Source: Enterococcus sp.
Lineage (GTDB): Bacteria; Bacillota; Bacilli; Lactobacillales; Enterococcaceae
Assembly: GCF_022711995.1 (NCBI RefSeq)
Contig: NZ_JALAHI010000030.1
Span: 1-64,000, forward strand
DNA length: 64,000 nucleotides
Reading direction: 5' to 3'
Shown: positions 53,292 through 62,092 of the stretch, piece by piece
How positions within the stretch are numbered: position 1 is the first letter of the stretch
How the letters are laid out: every line of letters begins with the position of its first letter
Notes under the pieces: generated by a model
Seen by the model: the letters and a program-made list of their open reading frames with translations, nothing else
Told to the model about the DNA's origin: nothing
Database searches by the model: none
Position numbers and translations under genes: made by a program

Positions 53292-55265
53292 ATGTTCTTT
53301 CAAAAAATCGCCTTCTCCAATTTACGTAAGAACACCAAGGCCTATGCACCGTTTTTACTGTCCATGAGCCTGCTGGTGGCGGTTATTATGATGACGCAAA
53401 TCATTGTGAATAACCCCGGGATGAATAAGCTGCCAAGTAGTCAAAGTGCTATTTTTATGTTTCGACTAGGAAATATCATTTTAATGATTTTCGCCGCCAT
53501 CTTTTCCTTTTACACCAACAATTTTTTGATCAAACAACGTCAAAAGGAGTTTGGGCTATACAATGTATTAGGACTAGGAAAACGAGAAATTGCATTGGTG
53601 GTCTTTTGGGAACTTTTTTATAGCTGTCTCATTAGTCTGGTCGCAGGACTAGTTGGTGGTCTGTTGTTTGCACGACTGGGATTTCTAATTTTAAAAAGAA
53701 TTCTAGACGTGGGAGCCTCCTTTGTCTTTGAGCTTTCTGTGGAAAGTATCGGCCTTGTGATTCTCTATTTTTTGATCGTCTATGGCTGCTTGTTTCTATT
53801 TAATATGCTCCAAGTCCGGAGAACCAAGCCAATCGAGCTTATGCAAGGAAGCAAGCGTAACGAAAAAGAACCGCGAGCAAAAGGTTTTTTAGCCCTTCTA
53901 GGAATCATCTGTTTGATAGTGGGGTATACGATCTCTGTCACCATCCAGTCGCCGATCAGTGCATTGGCTCTCTTTTTTGTTGCGGTGATTCTTGTGATCG
54001 TTGCTACGTATCTGCTGTTTATTTCCGGCAGTATTAAAGCCTTGCAATTTTTAAAGAAACGTTCCACGTATTATTATCAAACGACCCATTTCATTAATGT
54101 GTCAACGATGCTTTATCGGATGAAACAAAATGCTGCAGGTCTGGCTAGTATTTGTATTTTGTCGACGATGGTTTTAGTGACCGTTGCTACAACAGCCAGC
54201 CTTTATTTTGGCCAAAAAAATGTGGTGGAAACTCGGTATCCTTATGACTTCCAAATCGAATCCGAGGCTGATTCACAACAATTGAACAGCACCATCGATG
54301 GTCTGGAAGGGAAAGTAACCCTCAAAAACCGACACCAAGTAACTACTACTAAAAACTTGCTTTTCACCGTAGATGGAAATACTCTGACTCCTTCGACTAC
54401 ATTTGAAGATAACAGCGAACACTTAGAAAAAGCTGTCTTTCTCATATTCCTGACAAGTACAGAATACCAACGAATAACGGGGAAAGAAGGACCAGGGAAA
54501 AATGAATTATTGGTATTTCCAGAAAATTGGACAAATCAAGCCTTGCCGAAAGAGCTAACGATCGATAATAGTTCGTTCACTCTTCGATCACTCACGGAGT
54601 TGCCACCTTTTACCCAAGCAGAAAATCCTGTTCAACAATTGGTATTAGTCGTTGATGATGCATGGCTTTCAGAAAAACTAAGCACATGGTATCAGGAAAA
54701 AGATTTTCTGATGTACCAACAGCCAGCAGTAATCACCGTTTTTGATTTTCAAGAATCCGATGGCAGTAATCGAGAAGCCCTCAGCAAAGAGATTCAAGAG
54801 AAATTGCGAAAGACTGATCCCAATGCGAGCATCGAATCAAAAGATCTTTTCCAAATACAGACGAAAACCTTCACAGGCGGATTCTTTTTCTTAGGTTTGA
54901 TCTTTGGACTGATCTTTATCTTAGCAGCTACATTGATCATCTATTACAAGCAAGTCTCTGAAGGAATGGAAGACAAAGAACGCTTTGAGATCTTGCAGAA
55001 AGTCGGATTAAGCCACAAAGAAGTCAAACAAGTGATTCAACAGCAAGTATTGATGATTTTTTCTTTTCCGCTGATAGCAGCCATCATCCACCTTGCGTTT
55101 GCGTTTCCTCTGATTCAAAAGTTACTTTTACTTTTCGGACTTACCGACCGCAACTTACTGATCAGCGTGACGGTTATTTCCGTCGTGGCATTCGCGGTGG
55201 TTTATCTACTGGTGTACCTCATTACAGCAAAAGTCTATTACCGACTTGTAGAACGAGAGCAATGA
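53292..55265 (+). CDS. BceB-like large permease
   Basis: A 657-residue FtsX-type permease with about ten helices. A large extracellular domain of about 200 residues lies between helices seven and eight (about 310-520), as in BceB, where it binds peptide or lipid II-linked ligands such as bacitracin. The FtsX motif occurs around KQRQKEFGLYNVLGLG and again at EDKERFEILQKVGLS. GGAGGAG precedes the ATG. The exact peptide cannot be told from sequence. Confidence 0.92.
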   Translation: MFFQKIAFSNLRKNTKAYAPFLLSMSLLVAVIMMTQIIVNNPGMNKLPSSQSAIFMFRLGNIILMIFAAIFSFYTNNFLIKQRQKEFGLYNVLGLGKREIALVVFWELFYSCLISLVAGLVGGLLFARLGFLILKRILDVGASFVFELSVESIGLVILYFLIVYGCLFLFNMLQVRRTKPIELMQGSKRNEKEPRAKGFLALLGIICLIVGYTISVTIQSPISALALFFVAVILVIVATYLLFISGSIKALQFLKKRSTYYYQTTHFINVSTMLYRMKQNAAGLASICILSTMVLVTVATTASLYFGQKNVVETRYPYDFQIESEADSQQLNSTIDGLEGKVTLKNRHQVTTTKNLLFTVDGNTLTPSTTFEDNSEHLEKAVFLIFLTSTEYQRITGKEGPGKNELLVFPENWTNQALPKELTIDNSSFTLRSLTELPPFTQAENPVQQLVLVVDDAWLSEKLSTWYQEKDFLMYQQPAVITVFDFQESDGSNREALSKEIQEKLRKTDPNASIESKDLFQIQTKTFTGGFFFLGLIFGLIFILAATLIIYYKQVSEGMEDKERFEILQKVGLSHKEVKQVIQQQVLMIFSFPLIAAIIHLAFAFPLIQKLLLLFGLTDRNLLISVTVISVVAFAVVYLLVYLITAKVYYRLVEREQ

Positions 55266-55298
55266 CTGCTGTTGTTGCTATAAGCTAAATGGCGCAAT

Positions 55299-55364
55299 AA
55301 AATACCCAAAGGAGAGACGTTTCTTTAGCGTTACAGAAACGATTGACTCTTTGGGTATTTTTTA
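55299..55364 (+). terminator. Terminator after BceAB
   Basis: AAAATACCCAAAG pairs with CTTTGGGTATTTT, with a second inner arm AACGTTTCT/AGAAACG-like region, followed by T. Confidence 0.75.
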
Positions 55365-55522
55365 TTTTTGCTTAGATAACTCTGCTTGTTTTCACCGATT
55401 CATTACGCTAGAAAAGATGATCCCTAATCACCGCCAGTAGAACCAGAAGCAGCCTCTGCAAAACAAGCAATCCGGATGCTTACGCCGAAAAAGAGGCGAG
55501 GGGCAATAACCTGATTTTTGAA

Positions 55523-55705
55523 CTATTTGTTTTTTCGCATCGTCATCACCACTAACGGAATGGTTAATGTGATGTAACCAATAATAGAGGCCACCAGTAC
55601 ATAGAGCCACGTATGGGAAATATGGAAGACATTCGTTACTAAAACAGCCACGCCCATAGATACAAGATAGCAAATAAACAATTGAACAAAACGTTTGAGA
55701 TTCAT
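55523..55705 (-). CDS. Small two-helix membrane protein
   Basis: A 60-residue protein with two hydrophobic helices (about residues 6-24 and 32-54) and an MRKNK end. Not recognised. GGAGG stands 8 nt before the ATG on the minus strand. It lies just downstream of the decayed lipoprotein gene in the same direction. Confidence 0.65.
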   Translation of the reverse strand: MNLKRFVQLFICYLVSMGVAVLVTNVFHISHTWLYVLVASIIGYITLTIPLVVMTMRKNK

Positions 55706-55784
55706 CGATTTTCCTCCACAACAGCAAATTTATTAGGAATAAACACAGGAATAGAAACAGTTAGGTTGAGTCATTGATCGGATA

Positions 55785-56431
55785 CTATTGGATCACTTCC
55801 AGCATAACATCCATCTGATCGGCAGGCACATTGCCAGCATAGTTCGGTGTTGCGAGAGAAAGACCACCCGTATGGTTGAAAAACAGATACATTGCCCCAT
55901 GGTGATCTTGACGATCTTGCCTACCATCCAACACTTCACCGACTGAAATCTAGGTATTGAGCTTGACTTCACGGATTTGATTCGTTCCTTCACTAAACAC
56001 ATGAATCGTTTTTGTAGGAATTGTGGTAATCGTTGCTTGATAGCGACTGATGAGAGAATCATCTGAGAGGAATTCTTAAAAGTCACTTCCGAATTCTTTT
56101 GATCGATTGCAACAGAATCAGGGACATTGTATCCTTCAAAAGAAAATATCAGCAACGACGCTTGTTGAGTCATATCCACTTGATAAGGATAGGCGCTCGC
56201 AGATTCTGTTGTCTTTGTTGCCACAGTTTCGTTTTGAGACGGGCTAGTAACTTCAATCGCAGGATCCGTTTCAGCTAGCGAAGCAGACGTAGAAGAAGAT
56301 GATGATTCTATGGTTTCGCTAGTCGCTGGGCTTTGACTACTGGGATATTCCGTGGCTTTTTCTATTCCTTTTGAAGAACAACCGCTTAACAGCAAGGTAA
56401 AAGCAGGGGAACAACTAACTTTCTTTTCACG
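55785..56431 (-). pseudogene. Decayed lipoprotein gene
   Basis: A GTG start (56431) gives a lipoprotein signal ending in LLLSGC, then a Ser/Thr-rich linker and a folded part beginning YPYQVDMTQQ. Two lesions break it. Near 56076 one A appears to be lost (TTTAAGAATTC), moving the frame so that EFLSDDSLISRYQ continues out of frame. At 55950-55952 an in-frame TAG follows VKLNT. Beyond it the frame stays open to a natural stop at 55785 (PADQMDVMLEVIQ). The original product would be about 215 residues. The family is not recognised. It lies downstream of the sigma-factor operon. Confidence 0.75.
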
Positions 56432-56477
56432 GAATAAATAGGTCTTCTCTCGCTAATTTTTGATTATTATAACATAT

Positions 56478-57260
56478 TTAGTGTCCAAAGTAAGGCAGAA
56501 GATAAATCATCTCAATCAAATTACGATAATACCAGTCTTTAAAAATACCAACTCCAAATACGATTCCTAAAACTAAGCCAATGGCTAAGAGAATCAGGAG
56601 CATATTGACCAGCATCATAAACCGATAATTGAAGTGCCAGTTACTAACGATATAATCTAGAGGATTTTTCCGTTGTATATTTTCAATGATCGGAATTTTG
56701 TTCAGGGCAGGAATCGTATCATGAAAATGTTGGAACAGAACAAAATCTTTCTTTGTCAACACATCACTAAAAATGTTGTTATCCGATTGAAAATCAAAGT
56801 AAGCCCAAAACATGATTTCCTCATCTTCCGGCTTTTCATAGCGATTTAATTTCCGCGGCTTCAATGAAAATGCCGAGATAGAAGAGTAGGGATAACTGAA
56901 ATAGGTCTGACTGTCTAAATAGTCAATAATAACCAGAAACAGAATACGTTTTTCTGTAAAAACAAGTAATTGATTGTTTCGGGTATCCTTGAACTCTTTG
57001 ACATACTGCTTTGCCCGTTCTGTGCGTGCGTAAGATAAACCGCTGATTCCTTGCTTACTGATAGCAAGATTGCCAGAACTTGTAAGAGGAAGATAGCCTT
57101 GAACAGTTTCGTCTTTCTCTAAAAGAGATTGGATATCCATGATCAGATCCTGAAAAAAGATATAGGTTTTGCTGTCCTCTAAAAGATGACTTTTCTCTTC
57201 TGATGTGACCTCATTTCTTAGCCGACGATTTTCTGAATCTACGATCTGCTTAAAATTCAT
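56478..57260 (-). CDS. Membrane-anchored protein in the ECF sigma operon
   Basis: A 260-residue protein: an N-terminal soluble part of about 200 residues with a PH-like beta-rich middle (LVFTEKRILFLVIIDYLDS), then two hydrophobic segments near the C-terminus (about 212-235 and 245-256). It overlaps the sigma gene by 11 nt, so the two are translationally coupled. This position is where an anti-sigma factor is usually encoded, yet I see no zinc-type anti-sigma motif. Its function is unknown; sensing or restraint of the sigma factor is a guess. Confidence 0.65.
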   Translation of the reverse strand: MNFKQIVDSENRRLRNEVTSEEKSHLLEDSKTYIFFQDLIMDIQSLLEKDETVQGYLPLTSSGNLAISKQGISGLSYARTERAKQYVKEFKDTRNNQLLVFTEKRILFLVIIDYLDSQTYFSYPYSSISAFSLKPRKLNRYEKPEDEEIMFWAYFDFQSDNNIFSDVLTKKDFVLFQHFHDTIPALNKIPIIENIQRKNPLDYIVSNWHFNYRFMMLVNMLLILLAIGLVLGIVFGVGIFKDWYYRNLIEMIYLLPYFGH

Positions 57261-57792
57261 CACTATTCATCCTTTCTTTCCAAATTTTTTTAAGAAGTTT
57301 TTTGCCGCGAGATAGGTGGTTATAAATTGCTGTTGTCTGTAAGCCAAGCTGTTGGGCGATTTGATCGGGACTTTCCTGATAAAAATAATACAAAAGAAAA
57401 ATTTGTTGATCGACTGCAGTTAATTCTTCCAGCCAAATCAGAAATTCTTCCTCCTTCAATGGTGACTCTTGGAAAGCCAGCTGGCCGTGCTCCGCGATAT
57501 CTTCTTGTTGAAACGATTGATTCAACTTGCGTTTGCGGTCGATTGCGCGGCTTCGAGTAATTAATAAGACCCAAGTGACAAAACTGCTTTTCTTAGGATC
57601 ATAAGCTTCGATTTTCCGCCAGATTTCATAGAATACTTCATTTGCTACATCCGGCCAATCACTCTGTTCATGGGGAGCCGGTAAGATTCGATGAATGGTC
57701 ATAAGAATACTTGATCCATAGTTGTCAATCAATTGTTCCAAGCCGGAATAATCTTTGATTTTAATCAAATGAATGAGTTGTTGATCGTCCAT
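57250..57792 (-). CDS. ECF-type RNA polymerase sigma factor
   Basis: A 180-residue sigma-70-family factor. Region 2 (about 20-90) includes DVANEVFYEIWRKIEAYDP and FVTWVLLITRSRAIDRKRK; region 4 (about 120-170) includes the HTH SPDQIAQQLGLQTTAIYNHLSRGKKLL. Regions 1 and 3 are missing, as in ECF sigma factors. GAGGTG precedes the ATG. It leads an operon with a membrane protein and, further on, a decayed lipoprotein, suggesting an envelope-stress role (inference). Confidence 0.88.
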   Translation of the reverse strand: MDDQQLIHLIKIKDYSGLEQLIDNYGSSILMTIHRILPAPHEQSDWPDVANEVFYEIWRKIEAYDPKKSSFVTWVLLITRSRAIDRKRKLNQSFQQEDIAEHGQLAFQESPLKEEEFLIWLEELTAVDQQIFLLYYFYQESPDQIAQQLGLQTTAIYNHLSRGKKLLKKIWKERMNSDEF

Positions 57793-57864
57793 TTCTTCAC
57801 CTCTTTATCTATTATACGAAGGCTTCGACTATTTCCTATCACCGTTTTAGAAAAATCTTTTATT

Positions 57865-57890
57865 AATAAAAAAAGCTCTTAAAAAAGAGC
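57865..57890 (-). terminator. Terminator of the HIT-like gene
   Basis: On the minus strand GCTCTT-TTTT-AAGAGC is followed by T7. It lies between the HIT-like gene and the sigma-factor start. Confidence 0.75.
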
Positions 57891-57924
57891 CAATGAGCGT
57901 TTATTGATTATTGAGAGATTTCAT

Positions 57925-58377
57925 TCATCCAGCGAAATCATTTAGATAAGCAGCAATCCGCTGACGGATCACTAAATGCTTCTCTTCATCATAGGCATCA
58001 AGGGGACTTGTCCAATGAGACGCTGAGTATAGCCAAACCGGTTTGGAACGACGTTCTTCTTTTTCCCATAGATAACGTGGAAAAACGTGTGCATGTAAAA
58101 ATTGATCCGTATTACCAAGAATATCGTAGTTGACTCGTAACGGTGAGCAAGCCGCTAAAATGGCATCCCCAAGAATACTCATTGAAACGAGGAATTCCTG
58201 TCTTTCTTTAAGTGAAAACTCATTTAAGCTGCCAACTGTTTTTTTAGGCAACAAGACACAGTAACCTGGCAAAAATTGCGTATCACCAAAAACCGCAAAA
58301 CCACCTATTAATTCTTTTATAAGCATTGGATTTGTACCAGTTTGACACGCTTTGATCCGATCGTTACGCCAATCCAT
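57925..58377 (-). CDS. HIT-family nucleotide hydrolase-like protein
   Basis: A 150-residue HIT-superfamily protein. The motif FLHAHVFPR carries two of the histidines of HxHxHxx; the third position is Phe. The N-terminal GYCVLLPKKTV matches the family. It probably acts on dinucleoside polyphosphates or nucleotide conjugates. GGAGTG precedes the ATG. It lies 12 nt after a membrane-protein gene in the same direction. Confidence 0.75.
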   Translation of the reverse strand: MDWRNDRIKACQTGTNPMLIKELIGGFAVFGDTQFLPGYCVLLPKKTVGSLNEFSLKERQEFLVSMSILGDAILAACSPLRVNYDILGNTDQFLHAHVFPRYLWEKEERRSKPVWLYSASHWTSPLDAYDEEKHLVIRQRIAAYLNDFAG

Positions 58378-58389
58378 CGAAACACTCCT

Positions 58390-58755
58390 TTAACGAATTA
58401 TTTTATCATACAGCCAACGAATGCTAAATCCTTGGCAAAAATGATCCCACAAAAACGCACCAAAAAATGCACCTATAAGGTAAAGGGTCCAAGCCGCAAG
58501 TTCAAAGGGATTTCCAAATAAAAGCGACAGGATGCCACCACCAATGAAAAGGACTGTTCCTATCAGAAACCTGCGCCAGACAGCAGGGAGTTGCCGAATG
58601 AAGAAAGAGAACAAAAGAAAGAAAAGATAACCCAATACTTGCAGCAAATCAATAAATTGAAAATGATTGGTAATAACTTGCTTCAGAAGATCTGCCCCCA
58701 TAACAAGAAGAAAGATAAAGAGCAAGTTTATCCATACTGGTGGATGCTGTTTCAT
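58390..58755 (-). CDS. Integral membrane protein, four helices
   Basis: A 121-residue protein with four hydrophobic helices spread over its length (about 8-24, 34-52, 62-82, 86-104). Not recognised. GAAGGTG precedes the ATG. It is co-directional with the HIT-like gene. Confidence 0.6.
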   Translation of the reverse strand: MKQHPPVWINLLFIFLLVMGADLLKQVITNHFQFIDLLQVLGYLFFLLFSFFIRQLPAVWRRFLIGTVLFIGGGILSLLFGNPFELAAWTLYLIGAFFGAFLWDHFCQGFSIRWLYDKIIR

Positions 58756-58977
58756 GAAGACACCTTCTTATATAGTAATTATCTAGTCTGAAAACTCTTA
58801 ATTAATTATAGCAGAGATTCGCAGCATTGACAGAAGATGGTGGAAAATACTTCATGCAGAAATTTTCATAATTTAAGAAAAAAGCAGAAGTAAGGTAGGT
58901 GAGATAAAACCTCCGTTACTCTAATAACAAGTGCATTGAAGGACCTCTCACTTGATAGAGATAAAAATACAGCGGGT

Positions 58978-59084
58978 TGTTTACCGACATAATATTATGT
59001 AAACAAAAATCGCCACCACCATAATTTTTTTGAAAGCATCTGTCTTGGGTAACACAGATCGATCATTCCCTCAATGAATGATCG
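58978..59084. other. Palindromes in a gene-free stretch
   Basis: The 345 nt between 58756 and 59100 contain no gene that I can support. TGTTTAC (58978) and GTAAACA (58999) form perfect arms around the 14-bp palindrome ACATAATATTATGT (58987-59000). A separate hairpin CGATCATTC/GAATGATCG (59060-59084) follows. The first looks like a regulator site; the second may end the acetyltransferase transcript. Confidence 0.45.
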
Positions 59085-59100
59085 AATAGCTGATCCATGA

Positions 59101-59583
59101 TCATTCGCGGATGTATTTTGTAAAAAATACGCGATCCATACCAGCAATGATTGGACTCGTATGATCTGATAGCTGATAACCGAGTTTTTGATAAAATGAA
59201 AGTAAGCGGGTTTCTTGCAAAATCGTACTTAATTGCCATGTTTTCACAGACGAGAATTTAGCTTCGACTAACCGTAAGGCTGTTTGCCCAATCCCTTGGT
59301 TTTCATTCGCAGGCAAAATACAGATAGGAGCCACTCGTCCCACAAGCGAGGGGGCTTCTGAGAGAACGATCCGCACAAATCCGACGGCTGATCCATCCGC
59401 TTGAATCAAATAAAAATAATTATTCTCCCGTTGGTACTTTTTAGAGAAATTCTCATACGTTTCCAGATATGGGGAAGTCTTCGTATCCTGATAGTGTTCA
59501 AACAGCTGCTTAAAACTTTCTTTTTGTATCTGATACGCTATCGGTAATGTTTGGTAGGTAACTTTTTCTAACTGAATATCCAC
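59101..59583 (-). CDS. GNAT-family acetyltransferase
   Basis: A 160-residue N-acetyltransferase. The acetyl-CoA-binding motif is visible as ICILPANENQGIGQTALRLVE, followed by the beta5/alpha4 end LLSFYQKLGYQLSDH. The acceptor is unknown. The start is GTG behind AGAGAG. It lies next to a broken HIT gene, with which it is co-directional. Confidence 0.82.
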   Translation of the reverse strand: MDIQLEKVTYQTLPIAYQIQKESFKQLFEHYQDTKTSPYLETYENFSKKYQRENNYFYLIQADGSAVGFVRIVLSEAPSLVGRVAPICILPANENQGIGQTALRLVEAKFSSVKTWQLSTILQETRLLSFYQKLGYQLSDHTSPIIAGMDRVFFTKYIRE

Positions 59584-59621
59584 TGATTATTCTCTCTTTC
59601 ATTGTTTGATTGACGACACGT

Positions 59622-59999
59622 TCATATCCTTCTTACTTTTTTACTGTCATGAAAATCGGGCCAAGCATTGATGCCGTCGCCTTTTTTTCGAGGAATCAAA
59701 TGGATGTGCAGATGATTGACGGATTGTTGAGCGGCAGCACCATGGGCACTTAAAAAATTGATCCCCTCAAAGTTACCAGACTTCACGCAATCGGTCGCCA
59801 CCTTTTTTGCTGTCTTAGTGACTTACGCCAACAAGTCTTCGTCACAGGTGAAAATAGACGTTACATGTTGTTTTGGTATCACTAATAGGTGGCCGTCTAC
59901 AGCGGCATTTTTAGGAAGGATTACCATCGTCCATTGATTTTCATAAACGATTGTTCCAGGAAGCTGTCTGGTTACAATCTGACAAAAGGGACAGTTCAT
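59622..59999 (-). pseudogene. HIT-family hydrolase gene with one premature stop
   Basis: The frame starts at MNCPFCQIV (AAAGGAG upstream) and shows GHLLVIPKQHV. A single TAA at 59823-59825 follows DEDLLA. After it the frame stays open for about 66 codons through the intact HIT motif NHLHIHLIPR, with GDGINAWPDF, to a natural TGA at 59622. Nothing else is damaged, so a CAA or GAA to TAA change explains it. The product would be about 125 residues. Sequencing error is the alternative. Confidence 0.82.
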
Positions 60000-60172
60000 T
60001 TTTTTCTCCTTTTTCAATCAATCATAGCCCATTCCTTCTAAAATGATAAGCGCTTTTTTCAGCATTTGCTTAAATAAAGCACATAATATAGCTGCAAAAA
60101 GGGTTCTTTCTTCCATCTATTGATTTGTTTGACTATAATGGAAGTATCATGAAAAATGGGGGCGTCAAAATT

Positions 60173-61195
60173 ATGCTAACAATTGCTTATATTGGCAATG
60201 GGAAAAGTACCAATCGCTATCACTTGCCATTTGCTACTAAATTATCCGATAAGATCCACGTGAAAACAATCTATTCCCGAGTGATTCGCGATACGTGGGC
60301 CAAGCTTCCGGGCACGACCTATACAACTGATATCAATGATATCTATGATGATCCAGAAATCCAATTAGTTGTTGTGGCTACGCCTAGCCATCTACATTTT
60401 GAAACAGCCAAGGATGCATTGCTGCATGGGAAAAATGTATTAGTGGAAAAACCTTTTACTGAAACCTATGACGAAGCGCAAGAACTCTTTGCTTTGGCAA
60501 AAGAAAAAGGTTTACTGGTTCAATGTTACCAAAATCGCCGTTACGACTCTGACTTTCTGACTGTTCAAAAAGTGATAGAAAGTGGTGTTCTAGGAGAATT
60601 GCTTGAAGTTGAAATGCATTTCGACTACTATCGTCCTGAAATTCCGGAAAATACGCAAGAATTCTCCATCAATGGTAGTTACCTCTATGGTCATGCTTGC
60701 CATACCATTGATCAAGTGCTGTCTTATTTTGGTGAACCAGAAACCTATCATTCAGAAGTTCGGCAACTTTTAGGTCCAAATCGCATGAATGATTACTTTG
60801 ATCTAGATTTCTTCTATGGTCCGTTGAAGGTATCGATCAAATCTAGCTATTTCCGCATCAAAGAACGGCCAAGCTTTGTCGTTTATGGGAAGAAAGGGAT
60901 GTTCGTCAAGCAAACCAAAGACCGCCAAGAAGAGCATTTAAAAATGTTTTATATGCCGGACCATGCGGACTTTGGCGTCGATTTGCCTGAGCATTACGGC
61001 CTCTTGACTTATTATGATGACGAAGGAGGTTACCACGAGGAAAAAGTTGTTTCCGAAGTAGGGGACTATAGCCGCGTTTATGCTGGTCTATACGAAGCTA
61101 TCATCAATGGCAAGCCTAAAACAGTCAAGGACGAAGAAACATTAGTCCAAATGAAGATCCTTGAAGACAGTATCAAAGAAATCATTCCGCACTGA
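60173..61195 (+). CDS. Gfo/Idh/MocA-family oxidoreductase
   Basis: A 340-residue NAD(P)-dependent dehydrogenase. The Rossmann start AYIGNGKSTNRYHLPF, VVVATPSHLHFE, the VEKPFTET motif with catalytic Lys, and the His in YGHACHTIDQVL are present; the N-terminus resembles YhhX-type members. The substrate is unknown. The ATG at 60173 follows GGGGGCG; a -10 TATAAT at 60135 makes the in-frame ATG at 60149 too close to the transcription start. Confidence 0.85.
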   Translation: MLTIAYIGNGKSTNRYHLPFATKLSDKIHVKTIYSRVIRDTWAKLPGTTYTTDINDIYDDPEIQLVVVATPSHLHFETAKDALLHGKNVLVEKPFTETYDEAQELFALAKEKGLLVQCYQNRRYDSDFLTVQKVIESGVLGELLEVEMHFDYYRPEIPENTQEFSINGSYLYGHACHTIDQVLSYFGEPETYHSEVRQLLGPNRMNDYFDLDFFYGPLKVSIKSSYFRIKERPSFVVYGKKGMFVKQTKDRQEEHLKMFYMPDHADFGVDLPEHYGLLTYYDDEGGYHEEKVVSEVGDYSRVYAGLYEAIINGKPKTVKDEETLVQMKILEDSIKEIIPH

Positions 61196-61203
61196 TTCAG
61201 CAA

Positions 61204-61252
61204 AGAAAAAAGCTTTCTGCTTCTAAAAAATTAGAAGTAGAAAGCTTTTTTC
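61204..61252. terminator. Bidirectional terminator between convergent genes
   Basis: GAAAAAAGCTTTCTGCTTCTAA pairs with TTAGAAGTAGAAAGCTTTTTTC almost perfectly, with T on the plus and A on the left side. Confidence 0.88.
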
Positions 61253-61254
61253 AA

Positions 61255-61587
61255 TTAGCGTTTTCTATTTTTTTGCTTAACAAAAGCAATATATTCCAAG
61301 ATGTCCGTGATTTCTTCTTCGGTCATATCTTTGATTTGGTTGGCTACTCGCCATTGGTTTTCGTCATACTGAATTTCTTCATTAGGAACAGATTCACCTA
61401 TCAATAATGGGAGTGGAACAGAAAGTGCTTTTGCCAATTTTTTCGCAGTATCTACATGGGGAGTTTTACGCTTACCATTTTCAAAGCGAGAAATTTGCGC
61501 TGCACTGACTCCAGATTTCAAAGCCAATTGATTGACGCCGAGTTGTTTTTCTTCTCGGAATTTTTTTAGATTTTCGCCAAAACTCAT
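61255..61587 (-). CDS. XRE-family regulator
   Basis: A 110-residue DNA-binding protein. The Cro/C1-type HTH fills residues 5-60 (LGVNQLALKSGVSAAQISRFENGKR). The rest is a short helical tail with no peptidase or other domain. GTGAGGCG precedes the ATG. It is divergent from a LexA-like small regulator, and the gap holds direct repeats. Confidence 0.85.
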   Translation of the reverse strand: MSFGENLKKFREEKQLGVNQLALKSGVSAAQISRFENGKRKTPHVDTAKKLAKALSVPLPLLIGESVPNEEIQYDENQWRVANQIKDMTEEEITDILEYIAFVKQKNRKR

Positions 61588-61685
61588 ACCAACGCCTCAC
61601 TTTTTTTCTTCTGTTCTTTTCATCATAAAGTCAAAAGAAAACAAATGCGATGAAAAGCCAGCGACTTCTTCAAAAACTGTTGTTT

Positions 61686-61724
61686 ACAGGGAATTTATCA
61701 TTTATACTATTACCTATAGGGAAT
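61686..61724. promoter_or_regulatory. Direct repeats between the XRE and LexA-like genes
   Basis: ACAGGGAAT (61686) and ATAGGGAAT (61716) are 30 bp apart in the same direction within the divergent regulator gap. They may be an operator for one of the two regulators. Confidence 0.35.
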
Positions 61725-61783
61725 GAAACGTTTAAATTTGCAAATTGTTCGTTGCTTTTGTCTTCTACCCCCAGGAGGAAAAT

Positions 61784-62026
61784 ATGATTAGAAAAGATCG
61801 AATTCTACTATTTATTGATGCTTATCAGCAGGAACAGAAGCGTTCACCGTCTATCCGCGAGATTTGTGCTCATGAGGGAATCAAGTCAACGTCGCTTATT
61901 CATCGCCATTTACTGCGAATGGAGAATAAAGGACTCATCACAAGAGAGAAGTTTCCAAAGTCCCGGACATTGCGTTTAACAGAAGCAGGCAGTAATTATG
62001 TCAATGAGTTACAAAAATCTTGTTAG
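61784..62026 (+). CDS. Stand-alone LexA-type winged-helix protein
   Basis: An 80-residue protein with only the LexA N-terminal DNA-binding fold: RSPSIREICAHEGIKSTSLIHRHL is the HTH and MENKGLITREKFPKSRTLRLT the wing. The S24 peptidase domain is absent, so it cannot self-cleave. GGAGG stands just upstream of MIRKDR. It is probably a small regulator, possibly paired with the divergent XRE gene. Confidence 0.75.
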   Translation: MIRKDRILLFIDAYQQEQKRSPSIREICAHEGIKSTSLIHRHLLRMENKGLITREKFPKSRTLRLTEAGSNYVNELQKSC

Positions 62027-62067
62027 GAACAAGCACTTTCAGTGAAATCACGAGGAATCTTCTCAAA

Positions 62068-62092
62068 GTAAAAAAGCCCTAGGGCTTTTTTA
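62068..62092. terminator. Terminator between the LexA-like and nuclease genes
   Basis: AAAAAGCCCT pairs perfectly with AGGGCTTTTT. It overlaps the nuclease stop codon and serves both convergent genes. Confidence 0.85.

Noticed and set aside
59823-59825. Recoding of the stop inside the HIT gene
   Set aside because: TAA is not a selenocysteine codon and no slip site or structure is seen; a nonsense mutation is simpler.
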